Below the pieces are notes generated by a model. That model had not been told where the DNA came from. It saw nothing but the letters and a program-made list of their open reading frames with translations, and ran no database searches. From Planctomycetaceae bacterium TMED10 (GTDB taxonomy: Bacteria > Planctomycetota > Planctomycetia > Pirellulales > UBA7805), in NCBI GenBank assembly GCA_002168195.1, contig NHBP01000102.1, positions 8,925 to 37,224 of the forward strand: a stretch of DNA of 28,300 nt. Reading direction: 5' to 3'. This document shows, piece by piece, positions 8,382-16,057 of the stretch (position 1 is its first letter; each line of letters opens with the position of its first letter). The translations under genes and the position numbers were made by a program.

Positions 8382-9041
8382 ATGCTCAATCACCTTCCGC
8401 GGAACTCCTCTATTCTGATCGCTTGTCTTTTGCTGATCGTTGGGTGCGGGCAAGAACAGGTGAAAACGGTTACCGAAAAGGCTCCGCCACCTTTGCAAAT
8501 TGCGATCTGCGATTTAGATGAAATTGCAAAAGAATTGGGATTGATAGATGAGTTGAACCGCATCCTCACCAGACAGCGAACCTTGCTCGATAATGAGATT
8601 CGTAAACTCCAGGCGACCAGACAGGCCGAACTCAGCCAGAAGATTGAAGATTATGGAGAATTTCCGGATGACGAGCAAAAACGAGAACTCGCTGTGATGC
8701 AGGCGCAGGCGAGGCAGATCTTGCTCCAAGCACAGAATCGAGCTAGCCGACTCTTCGCAGCGACCCAAGAAAACCTTATTAAACAAATACGAACCAAAAT
8801 AAAAAAACCGGTTGACCAGGTGGCTTCGAAAAAAGGCATCCACATTGTGCTCACCGACCGAGAAGAGTCCGTGCTCTATACGGCAAGCATTGCAAATATC
8901 ACGCCGGAGGTACTCTCCGCCGCCCGCAGTGCAAATTTAGGAAAACTGGAAGAGCCTAACCGTAATGCGACGGACGATCGCTATCAACAAAAGACAGAAA
9001 ATCAGAACTCCGGCCCTCAAGAGAACAATTCCGGCAACTGA
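8382..9041 (+). CDS. OmpH/Skp-family lipoprotein
   Basis: A 219-residue protein starting at the ATG at 8382, chosen because AAAGG (8370-8374) sits 7 bases upstream and the signal peptide then fits; an in-frame GTG lies at 8319. The N-terminus has a lipobox ending LLLIVGC with Cys22, so it should be lipid-anchored. After a short linker, LQIAICDLDEIAKELG resembles the OmpH/Skp first strand, followed by a long charged coiled coil (about 65-150) and then KKGIHIVLTDREESVLYTA, the usual C-terminal strand pair of the family. Skp proteins chaperone unfolded outer-membrane proteins in the periplasm. The tail after about residue 185 is Asn/Gln-rich and probably disordered. A second OmpH-like gene lies in the lpx operon. 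Confidence 0.75.
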   Translation: MLNHLPRNSSILIACLLLIVGCGQEQVKTVTEKAPPPLQIAICDLDEIAKELGLIDELNRILTRQRTLLDNEIRKLQATRQAELSQKIEDYGEFPDDEQKRELAVMQAQARQILLQAQNRASRLFAATQENLIKQIRTKIKKPVDQVASKKGIHIVLTDREESVLYTASIANITPEVLSAARSANLGKLEEPNRNATDDRYQQKTENQNSGPQENNSGN

Positions 9042-9137
9042 CGCGTCCGGTTTATGGCTGGAAGAAAACCACAAGTTTTTAAAATTGACCGAAGAGGGTC
9101 TTGCGAGCACCCCGCCTTGAAAACGTTCGCCTTAATA

Positions 9138-10253
9138 CTACCCGGCGCGACGACGCAGTGTGTCTGCGGAATGGCTCGCAGGCGATACCGGAATCGTCGC
9201 CGGACTCGGCAGTCGCTGAGATTGATCTCCGCGGTCAGCGCCATCCCATACATGCTGTACCATTCGTTCAAGTATTTGCTCACACACGGCAACCGCATCG
9301 CGTCCCGCTGATCCATCGACTCGCACGGGTTGGCCGGTGTTAATTGCGGTTGCAAAGTCTGTCAGTTCGTCGTCAAGTGCATTGCACGCTTCGACTTCAA
9401 ACTTTTCTGTTTGTAACCATTCGCTGAAAAATGATTCCTGGGCTTTTTTCTTTTCTTCTTGGCAGAGACAATCCGGATCGAGTTGGCCACGCTTTAATGT
9501 ATCTGTCGAGCGTGTAAACCGCGTGACTCCTTCGGTATAGTCAACATCCACTAAATATTGCGATCCCCAGATATGCATCCTTCTTTCAATTTTTTCGCTC
9601 ACACGCGAAGCCGAAAGATTTGCAACGCCACCGCCCTCGAACACCAAGCGTGCTGTTGCAATATCTTCGTGCGGACCCACTACGCAAGATCCTACTGCAT
9701 CTATTCGAATTGGCTTCGACTTCATTAAGCTAAGCGCGATGTCGACATCATGGATCATTAAATCAAGTACGACACCAATGTCGGTCGAACGGAAAGAATA
9801 GCCTCCATGCCGCCTCGCATCAATAAAATGAGGTTGGCTAACTTGCTGGTAAACGTTTTTAAGTGCTGGATTGAATCGCTCAATATGCCCTACCTGAAGC
9901 ACACGGTTTTCTGTGGCTGCGATGCTGACCAATGCATCGGCTTGAGATAAATTGAGCGCTAATGGCTTTTCGATGAGTAGATGAAGACGCTTTTTGAGTA
10001 GTGCTTCTCCAATTTCACAATGATATTTCGTCGGTGTGGCGATAACTGCAGCATTGATCTCCCCGCCTTCCGGAAGTAAATCAATTGATTCGTAGCTTTT
10101 TACACCAACTTCTTCAGCGACCGATGTCCGGGCCGGGAGTGACGGATCAACAACTGCCAATAATTCATATTCTGGATGCTTAGAAAGCAATCTCGCATGA
10201 AATCGACCAAGATGCCCTGCACCAACCACCGCAATTTTTATCTTTTTAGACAT
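9138..10253 (-). CDS. Gfo/Idh/MocA-family oxidoreductase, possible UDP-sugar dehydrogenase in lipid A pathway
   Basis: A 371-residue NAD(P)-dependent enzyme. The Rossmann start IKIAVVGAGHLGRFHARLL has the GxGxxG-like loop at 11-16, LIEKPLALN holds the family EKP motif (Lys96), and VGHIERFNPA plus LMIHDVDIAL (His168/Asp169 region) mark the C-terminal sugar-binding domain. The last 35 residues are Pro/Ser/Arg-rich and look disordered. It is the last gene of an ompH-lpxC-lpxA operon, 65 bases after lpxA. GnnA, the enzyme that oxidises C3 of UDP-GlcNAc to prepare 2,3-diamino sugars for lipid A in Acidithiobacillus, belongs to this superfamily and is encoded beside lpxA; this placement suggests a related role. 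No GnnB-type aminotransferase is in the window, so this is inference. Confidence 0.85.
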   Translation of the reverse strand: MSKKIKIAVVGAGHLGRFHARLLSKHPEYELLAVVDPSLPARTSVAEEVGVKSYESIDLLPEGGEINAAVIATPTKYHCEIGEALLKKRLHLLIEKPLALNLSQADALVSIAATENRVLQVGHIERFNPALKNVYQQVSQPHFIDARRHGGYSFRSTDIGVVLDLMIHDVDIALSLMKSKPIRIDAVGSCVVGPHEDIATARLVFEGGGVANLSASRVSEKIERRMHIWGSQYLVDVDYTEGVTRFTRSTDTLKRGQLDPDCLCQEEKKKAQESFFSEWLQTEKFEVEACNALDDELTDFATAINTGQPVRVDGSAGRDAVAVCEQILERMVQHVWDGADRGDQSQRLPSPATIPVSPASHSADTLRRRAG

Positions 10254-10318
10254 ATTTGAAAGGTCTATGTTGAATTTTATTAGTATCGAGCGATTGCCAT
10301 TGCGTTTACGTTTATGCC

Positions 10319-11125
10319 CTATGCTGCGCGACGCCGTTCCCTTGCCCGACCATGCTCGCCATCTCTTTGATCTTGAACAAATTGAAGCACTTGTTCGACT
10401 TCCGGTGTGAGCTGATCTTCCAACAGTAAGCTTTCTCGCGCCTGATCCGGGCTTAATTTGCCGCGATAGATCAAACGATGCGCTTCTGAAATATTTCCGA
10501 TCGCTTCGGCTGAGAAAGCGTTTCTTTTAAGACCGACAACGTTGATGCATTTCGGGCGAGCCGGCTGCCCGTCCACAAGCATGTACGGGGGAACATCATG
10601 TATCACACGACTGAGACCACCGATAAAGGCATACCGACCGATTGTCACAAAATGGTGGACGCAAGTAGCACCGGACAGTGTTGCATGGTCGTCGATGTGA
10701 ACGTGCCCACCTAACAAAGAACCATTCGCAATGACGGTGTGACTACCTAAACAACAATCGTGTGCGACGTGTGCATTGGCCATCAGGAAATTATGACTTC
10801 CGATATAAGTCATTCCATCTTCTTTTTCCGAAGCCCGATTAACGGTGACACCCTCGCGAATAATATTATGATCTCCAATGACAACCTGTGTATCACTTCC
10901 TTGATAGCTTGCATCTTGCGGTTCTCCACCTATCACCGCGCCTGGATAAATATGGTTGTGGCATCCAATCGTCACCTGTCCCATAATGGTGACATTACTG
11001 ACCAAATGTGTTCCGCGACCAATACGTGCACCTGGACCCACCACACAGAAAGGTCCAATTTCTACATCACAATCAATTTCAGCACGCGGATCAACGTAAG
11101 CTTGTTCAGCGATAAAGGCAGCCAT
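10319..11125 (-). CDS. lpxA: Acyl-ACP:UDP-GlcNAc O-acyltransferase LpxA
   Basis: A 268-residue left-handed beta-helix acyltransferase, the first committed acylation of lipid A synthesis, transferring a 3-hydroxyacyl chain from ACP to the 3-position of UDP-GlcNAc (or a 3-amino analogue). Hexapeptide repeats fill residues 6-190; MANAHVAHDCCLG holds the catalytic His122 (matching E. coli His125), and IGGLSRVIHDVPPYMLVDG plus VGLKRNAFS are strong LpxA signatures. The C-terminal helical domain follows and ends in an Arg-rich tail. It lies 77 bases downstream of lpxC and ahead of a Gfo/Idh/MocA oxidoreductase on the same strand. Chain length and amide/ester specificity cannot be read safely by eye. 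Confidence 0.95.
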   Translation of the reverse strand: MAAFIAEQAYVDPRAEIDCDVEIGPFCVVGPGARIGRGTHLVSNVTIMGQVTIGCHNHIYPGAVIGGEPQDASYQGSDTQVVIGDHNIIREGVTVNRASEKEDGMTYIGSHNFLMANAHVAHDCCLGSHTVIANGSLLGGHVHIDDHATLSGATCVHHFVTIGRYAFIGGLSRVIHDVPPYMLVDGQPARPKCINVVGLKRNAFSAEAIGNISEAHRLIYRGKLSPDQARESLLLEDQLTPEVEQVLQFVQDQRDGEHGRARERRRAA

Positions 11126-11202
11126 GTAATTTTTATCTACTTGCTAATGATTAAAAGTGTCGTATTTCTTATTCACCACGCATCAGATTGTCGCAATCTG
11201 GA

Positions 11203-12141
11203 TTAAGCAGTCTTCCGACAAGGAACTTCAATTTGCTCTTCTTTCAGCAATGCACGAATAAAATCCGCATTTAATCGGTGTCCAGAACGATGGGCTATTA
11301 CTTTGCCAACGACATAGCAACCTGCAAGAGCGAAATCGCCAACCATGTCTAAAACTTTATGTCGAGCACATTCGTCGTGGAAAAGTAATGTATTTTCTTT
11401 TGGGCCTTCTTCGTCAAAAACCAACACATCCGTAGGCTTGACCCGAGTCCCCAGGCCCTGTTTGAGTAACCATGCCGCTTCCTGTTCCAACATAAAGGTG
11501 CGACAGCACGCGATCTCGCTGCGAAAGACTTCGGGGGAGATGGGAAACTCGACAGTTTGTCGACCAATTGCGATGGAAGACTGGGTATAGTCCAGTCGGT
11601 AACGAAACGATGTGACACCATCGAGCGCAGGTCGTGCTTCAATCCAGTGATCGTCATCGCCAACCCTTATTGTTTCGCGAACAATCAATCGGGGTTCAAG
11701 GGCGTCTTGGACACGCACACCAACTTTATCGATTGCTTCGACAAAAACTCTCGAAGAACCATCGCATCCGGGCATTTCACTTTGATTGACACGGATTTCA
11801 CAATTGGTAATACCAAGCCCGCTTAATGCCGCGAGAACATGTTCCACCATTTCAACTTGGGTACCACCAGTAACGAGGGTTGTTCGTCGAGGTGTTTCGA
11901 TCCGACAATCCACCGTTGCAGGAATACGCACTGGATTTTCAAGATCTTCCCGAACGAAGACGTAGCCTGAGTCTTTTTCCGCCGGATGGAACTCAACGCG
12001 GACATCTTTGCCGCTCCAGTATCCAAAACCCTCAACGGCTACAACATCGGCCACGGTCGATTGGCAGCGTGGACCGCTGTCTGCTTGAGTCGGTTGAAAA
12101 ACTAAATGTGGCCCTTCTGATTGGCCAGCGAATGTCGACAT
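11203..12141 (-). CDS. lpxC: UDP-3-O-acyl-N-acetylglucosamine deacetylase LpxC
   Basis: A 312-residue zinc deacetylase, the committed step of lipid A synthesis. Zinc ligands are present: His101 in EMVEHVLAALSGLGI with catalytic Glu100, and His261 and Asp265 in ARHKVLDMVGDFALAG; catalytic His288 lies in AHRSGHRLNADFI. The start at 12141 was chosen over an upstream in-frame codon at 12162 because AGGGAGG sits about 6 bases before it. An N-terminal extension of roughly 25 residues precedes the domain. Unlike some bacteria with an LpxC-FabZ fusion, this is a stand-alone LpxC, with no lpxD, fabZ or lpxB in the window. Inclusion in an operon with ompH and lpxA links OM protein and lipid assembly. 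Confidence 0.96.
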   Translation of the reverse strand: MSTFAGQSEGPHLVFQPTQADSGPRCQSTVADVVAVEGFGYWSGKDVRVEFHPAEKDSGYVFVREDLENPVRIPATVDCRIETPRRTTLVTGGTQVEMVEHVLAALSGLGITNCEIRVNQSEMPGCDGSSRVFVEAIDKVGVRVQDALEPRLIVRETIRVGDDDHWIEARPALDGVTSFRYRLDYTQSSIAIGRQTVEFPISPEVFRSEIACCRTFMLEQEAAWLLKQGLGTRVKPTDVLVFDEEGPKENTLLFHDECARHKVLDMVGDFALAGCYVVGKVIAHRSGHRLNADFIRALLKEEQIEVPCRKTA

Positions 12142-12223
12142 CCCTGCCTCCCTGCAGTACAAAGTCGATTACGCCAAGACCGCCTGCGTCCATTGCAGAC
12201 GAATACAAGTTATTGAGGAAAAT

Positions 12224-12880
12224 TTATCGCTGCGGGGGGACCCCTAACCTTCCACCTACGGGACCTGCAGCTTGAGTGTTTTGATTATTCAAACTGGCAA
12301 GAATGCTCGGGGTAATATCAATCCCCGGTTGATGATAGACGATTGGCTTACTCACACCACGAACAACCTGTTGTGGTTGGGCGGGGTCGATCGGATCACC
12401 ATTGAACGATATCACGAGATCAATCCGATTTTGCTCACAATAACGTTTTGTTTCAGTCTTCACTTCATAGTAGACCTTCCACAAAATTTGTGATTCCTTT
12501 TTGCGAATTTCTTTTTTCTGCTTATTCGCATTGATACTCCAATCGGCTTTTGCTCGATTCACCTCTTCATCGAGTTGATTGAAATCCTGCGTTCCTTGTT
12601 TCAGCTCGCGCAATTTCATTTCCAACTCATTAATGCGAATTCGCTCCGTCTTGAGTGCTTCGCCCGCCTTGTCAAATTGCGACTTCAGCCCTTCCATTGC
12701 CTGTTTAAAGGCAACGTGATTTTCCAGAATGTATTTAATATCAATAACGGCGACCCGACTCTGGGGAGCGCCGGCATTATTCTGGGCGACGGATTGTTCT
12801 ACTGCAGAGAGATTAAAAAATGCAGTAATGCAGAAAATGGGCGTTACGCCCAACATGATTTTTAAAATACGGTTTTTCAC
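12224..12880 (-). CDS. ompH: OmpH/Skp-family periplasmic chaperone
   Basis: A 218-residue protein with a signal peptide (basic KNRILK, hydrophobic core, cleavage near SVAQ). After it, SRVAVIDIKYILENHVAFKQ is the typical OmpH opening strand, followed by an Arg/Lys/Glu-rich coiled coil to about residue 145 (GLKSQFDKAGEALKTERIR and on), then NRIDLVISFNG and QQVVRGVSKPIVYHQPG, the closing strand region that places the subunits in the trimer body. A C-terminal Gln/Asn/Gly tail of about 25 residues is extra. The start is the GTG at 12880, which has AAGGAG 8 bases upstream; the GTG at 12889 overlaps that site. It is the first gene of the ompH-lpxC-lpxA operon, as in many Gram-negatives, where it helps outer-membrane proteins fold. 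Confidence 0.88.
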   Translation of the reverse strand: MKNRILKIMLGVTPIFCITAFFNLSAVEQSVAQNNAGAPQSRVAVIDIKYILENHVAFKQAMEGLKSQFDKAGEALKTERIRINELEMKLRELKQGTQDFNQLDEEVNRAKADWSINANKQKKEIRKKESQILWKVYYEVKTETKRYCEQNRIDLVISFNGDPIDPAQPQQVVRGVSKPIVYHQPGIDITPSILASLNNQNTQAAGPVGGRLGVPPQR

Positions 12881-13221
12881 GTCCAGCACTCCTTGCTAAC
12901 TCAAAATGGCCATCCTTGACCCGCTATCAACCGATCACTTCGGCGCCCCAAAATAACGAAAGGTTTCTGCCGCGGATTCCTCTAGCAGACCTGTATCGCG
13001 GCGGCATTGTGAAGACATGCGGTGCCGATGTAAAGGCCAGTTTCAGGCGCAAGGAAAATCGCTAAACCAACGAGACCACACGTGGGCAGATGCGCTATCT
13101 TCTATCAAAAAATCCTGCAAAAAAGGTGGCAGAAGCCGCCAATTGAATTATTCGACATGTGGGTTTCGGCAGCGCCGCTATCAACGCTGGCGATTTAAAG
13201 TTGAACACAAACACTCGATGC
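12881..13221. other. Intergenic region between ompH and the J-like gene
   Basis: No gene is seen in these 340 bases. On the minus strand it holds a terminator for the upstream gene (13119-13140) and should hold the promoter of the ompH-lpxC-lpxA operon, for which I could not pick a convincing -35/-10 pair. Confidence 0.5.
13119..13140 (-). terminator. Rho-independent terminator after the J-like/MshEN gene
   Basis: On the minus strand GGCGGC-TTCT-GCCACC forms a 6-bp stem with one C/A mismatch, followed directly by TTTTTT. It lies about 80 bases downstream of the J-like/MshEN stop codon and separates that gene from ompH. Confidence 0.65.
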
Positions 13222-14064
13222 TTATTCATTCTTTTGAGTCCACTTTTTGATTTTCTCCCAAGTCTTCGAAAGGCCCTGTGCTTCCTTTGCCTCACCAGCG
13301 TCATCTTGGCTCCGCTCCGCAATTTCCGCGTCGACCTTTTCTCGAGAATAATGTTCATTGATGATACTGTTAACATCTTCACTCGTACACAAAACAGTCC
13401 TCACCGGCATCCCGAGCCTCAGCTTCAAGTCCTCTTCGAGGTGCAAGTCGAGGGGGTTGGGTGATGCGAGCAGTAAATGATCATGCTCAATCATCAGTGG
13501 TACAACCGAGTGCGTTCTTGCTGTAACGGCTGAAATTTTAGGAAACAGGCTCTCATCGATCGTTACATCATTCAACTCGATGAAAGGAAGTCCCTCTGCC
13601 TGTGCAAAAGCCTGCATGACTGCCAACTGAGGCAAGAAGTCTTTTTGACAGATTGCATCGCGCAACGACAAGCCTACCGCTGCTGCATATTTCTCTGCGA
13701 TATCAAGCTGCTGACGACTCAATAATTCCTTTTCGAGAAGGATGCCGTCAAGTCCGTCTTTCTGCTTCTTTCCACCGACTGCCTTGCGCCCCAAGGAGGC
13801 ATCATATTCTTTCTTCCGACGGACGTCAGTGAGGCAAAGCATCGCCCGTGCTAATTCGTTGAGTAGTTCCTGCGAAGCATTGCTAAATTCACCCGTTGCA
13901 AATTTACGGGCGTGATTGTGCATCTTGCGGTAATGACGGCGGACACGATCTTGATCATCATCAAACTGCGTTAATCGGAGCAACTGGTAATAATTGAGCG
14001 GGCGATCTGTTTCTTTGATTCCTAGCCAATCGCGATAGACATCTAACGACTTTTTGGAATCCAT
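13222..14064 (-). CDS. J-like domain fused to a GspE/MshE N-terminal (MshEN) domain
   Basis: A 280-residue protein. Residues 9-92 resemble a J-domain: YRDWLGI and RPLNYYQLLRLTQFDDD for helix I, then VRRHYRKMHNHARKFATG for helix II, and ARAMLCLTDVRRKKEYDASLG for helices III-IV. The HPD tripeptide that activates Hsp70 is missing; RKF occupies its place. Residues 105-240 match the T2SS ATPase N-terminal domain: ILLEKELLSRQQLDIAE, LPFIELNDVTIDESLFPKIS, HSVVPLMIEHDHLLLASPNP, LRLGMPVRTVLCTSEDVNSII. In MshE this fold binds cyclic di-GMP. No secretion ATPase follows. A charged tail of 40 residues ends the protein. It sits 253 bases after a lidless Hsp70 on the same strand, so it is probably that chaperone's dedicated partner; this is inference. 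Confidence 0.75.
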   Translation of the reverse strand: MDSKKSLDVYRDWLGIKETDRPLNYYQLLRLTQFDDDQDRVRRHYRKMHNHARKFATGEFSNASQELLNELARAMLCLTDVRRKKEYDASLGRKAVGGKKQKDGLDGILLEKELLSRQQLDIAEKYAAAVGLSLRDAICQKDFLPQLAVMQAFAQAEGLPFIELNDVTIDESLFPKISAVTARTHSVVPLMIEHDHLLLASPNPLDLHLEEDLKLRLGMPVRTVLCTSEDVNSIINEHYSREKVDAEIAERSQDDAGEAKEAQGLSKTWEKIKKWTQKNE

Positions 14065-14253
14065 GGCAATTCAACCTCGCGGCAAGCAATAAAAATCGGG
14101 GCGACCCGAAGCTACATCGATTATCGTGATCCGGAAACGACGTGAAAAGGCGGTGACTTCAGCGGTCCTGGGGGTCACAACCAGAAGGCCAGACCTGTGT
14201 TCGCGTAAAAAGCTTTTCGCAGGAACGATTATCGTAAAAGACCGGCTTTAAGC

Positions 14254-14339
14254 GACGCGATCTATTCGACGCGATCTATTCGACGCGATCTATTCGACGC
14301 GATTTATTCGACGCAATCTATTCGACGCGATAGTTATTC
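14254..14339. repeat. 14-bp tandem array at the 3' end of the hsp70 gene
   Basis: Five units of 14 bp (GACGCGATCTATTC on plus) run from 14254 to 14323. The first three are identical, the next two carry one change each, and a degenerate 16-base copy follows to 14339. The Hsp70 stop codon TAG at 14320-14318 lies inside the array, so the last codons of the gene are repeat-derived. The unit is not a multiple of three and carries TAG or TAA on the minus strand. Confidence 0.85.
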
Positions 14340-15898
14340 GCTAAATCAGCAAGAACATCGATTTTCGCGTCATCAAGTGCGCCCTGGCGTTCAATTTCCG
14401 TTTTTGCGGAGATAGCGCCTGTTTTTTCTTCCGCCTGGACACTGATTCTTCCAGATTCATCAAATCGGTAGACGACTTCAACCGGAGAGCCCTTGGGTAA
14501 ATTCTCCGGCAATCCCGTAATCCTGCAATCGCCAATCTGAACACATGCGGATGGGTCAGGGGCCTCGCCTTGCAATACTTTGACGTGCACCCTTTTCTGG
14601 CCCGCCTTGTTGGTAACAAATTTTTGCCGTTTTTCAGCTGGCAATTTTGTATTTCGAGGGATCATCACGTAGTTACACGGTTTGTCATTTTTCGGATTTC
14701 TGGCAACAATACCCAAACCGTGTGAATTAACGTTTGTTTGCTTGATTGAACTCAACATTTTGCGCAATCCCTCCGCCATGCCATTTTGTTCTTTTCGGTG
14801 CTTCGCCTCAAGAATCGATGCATGAATTGCTGCGCCCTGCGCAACAGCTGTGAAGGGAGAGACATCTTCGAAAGGTGAAATGCCAATCGCATCTGCAAGC
14901 CGCTCTCGTACCATCGGCATGAGACTCGAACCACCTACCATCACAAGGCAATCCAACTGTTTCGCCGAGATATTTGCTTGTTGAATAACACCTTCTGTGG
15001 TATCCAGCGTCCGCTGCGTAAGATCGGCGGTTAACTCCTCAAATTGGCCTTTGGTCACATGAACAGAAGATGATTTTCCATCACAGCGGCAAGAAATCAC
15101 CGCTTCATCTGCCTCACTGAGTAAGACTTTTGCTTGATCGCATTCATAGCGAATCATTTGTGCTGCGGCAGGTGTTTCCCGAAAATCAATTCCGTGCTCT
15201 TGCTGAAATTGGTCTGCAGCATAATCTAGCAGGCGATCATTCCAATCGACGCCACCGAGCATGACATCCCCATCGGTAGCGAGTACACGGAAATGATTCT
15301 GCGTACAACTCACGACAGTAACGTCAAATGTCCCTCCACCCAGGTCGTAAACCAAAACATGTCGCCGCTCATCGGTCTCCAACATTTCGCCCAGTGCATT
15401 GTCTTTCCAAGCATACGTTAACGTCGCTGCGGTCGGTTCGTTGATAATATCAATCACATGAATACCAGCGATTTTCCCCGCATCTTGCGTGGCCTTTCGA
15501 CGGAGATCATTGAAATAATAAGGGACTGTAATGACCGCGTTGCCAACTTTTCCTAACTGTTTTTCCGCATCCTGCTTCAGTTTTTTTAAGATCAGCGCAG
15601 ATAAAAACTCTGGCGTAATTTCTTTGCCATCAAATGTTTTTTTATATTCCTCTTCTGTTTCTCCCATGTGGCGTTTGATACGCTCAACCACATTATTCGG
15701 GTCTTCCATTGCGGCCCGCATTTTATTAGGACCCACAACAACATGGCCGCTGTTCGCAAGAAGAATGAGGCTCGGGAGTTCCTGTTCGCCATCCTCATTG
15801 ACAATGGGGACCGGGAGACCTTCCTCATTCAAATAGGCAAGGGTAGAAAAAGTCGTGCCTAGATCGATGCCAACAGTTCGGCCTTCTTGAAATTTCAT
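14318..15898 (-). CDS. Hsp70 (DnaK-type) chaperone lacking the C-terminal lid
   Basis: A 526-residue Hsp70; a typical DnaK is near 640. The nucleotide-binding domain is intact: VGIDLGTTFSTLAYL near residue 9, VITVPYYFNDLRRKATQDAG, INEPTAATLTYAW, LVYDLGGGTFDVTVV and LVMVGGSSLMPMVRERL. The beta substrate-binding domain follows (about 390-505), with MIPRNTKLPAEKRQKFVT, then ITGLPENLPKGSPVEVVYRF and SGRISVQAEEKTG. After it only about 20 residues remain, so the helical lid is absent. The ATG at 15898 was preferred over a TTG at 15931. Hsp70s without lids usually act on special clients with their own co-chaperone; the J-like gene downstream is the candidate. The last codons fall inside a 14-bp repeat array. 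Confidence 0.93.
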   Translation of the reverse strand: MKFQEGRTVGIDLGTTFSTLAYLNEEGLPVPIVNEDGEQELPSLILLANSGHVVVGPNKMRAAMEDPNNVVERIKRHMGETEEEYKKTFDGKEITPEFLSALILKKLKQDAEKQLGKVGNAVITVPYYFNDLRRKATQDAGKIAGIHVIDIINEPTAATLTYAWKDNALGEMLETDERRHVLVYDLGGGTFDVTVVSCTQNHFRVLATDGDVMLGGVDWNDRLLDYAADQFQQEHGIDFRETPAAAQMIRYECDQAKVLLSEADEAVISCRCDGKSSSVHVTKGQFEELTADLTQRTLDTTEGVIQQANISAKQLDCLVMVGGSSLMPMVRERLADAIGISPFEDVSPFTAVAQGAAIHASILEAKHRKEQNGMAEGLRKMLSSIKQTNVNSHGLGIVARNPKNDKPCNYVMIPRNTKLPAEKRQKFVTNKAGQKRVHVKVLQGEAPDPSACVQIGDCRITGLPENLPKGSPVEVVYRFDESGRISVQAEEKTGAISAKTEIERQGALDDAKIDVLADLANNYRVE

Positions 15899-16057
15899 AT
15901 GTTTTTCAGCTAAGAACGAAAGAGCGGCCAAACGCTACCCCAATCGTTGCCCTGCAGAACAGAGCATACGACAGTGCATACGCGGCGTAAGGCGACAGGA
16001 AACACCGGAAAGATGCGGTGGAAATTCACATTTGGAAACAAGTGAAACAGACTTGAA

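Noticed and set aside
9080..9100. Terminator between the convergent genes at 9041 and 9138
   Set aside because: The stem is only four base pairs with a weak T-run.
10760..11206. Plus-strand frame of 148 codons opposite lpxA
   Set aside because: Antisense shadow of a clear hexapeptide-repeat gene.
13017..13464. Plus-strand frames antisense to the J-like/MshEN gene end
   Set aside because: They are shadows of the minus-strand gene and the spacer; no motif.
14254..14339. CRISPR array
   Set aside because: The 14-bp units are directly adjacent with no spacers.
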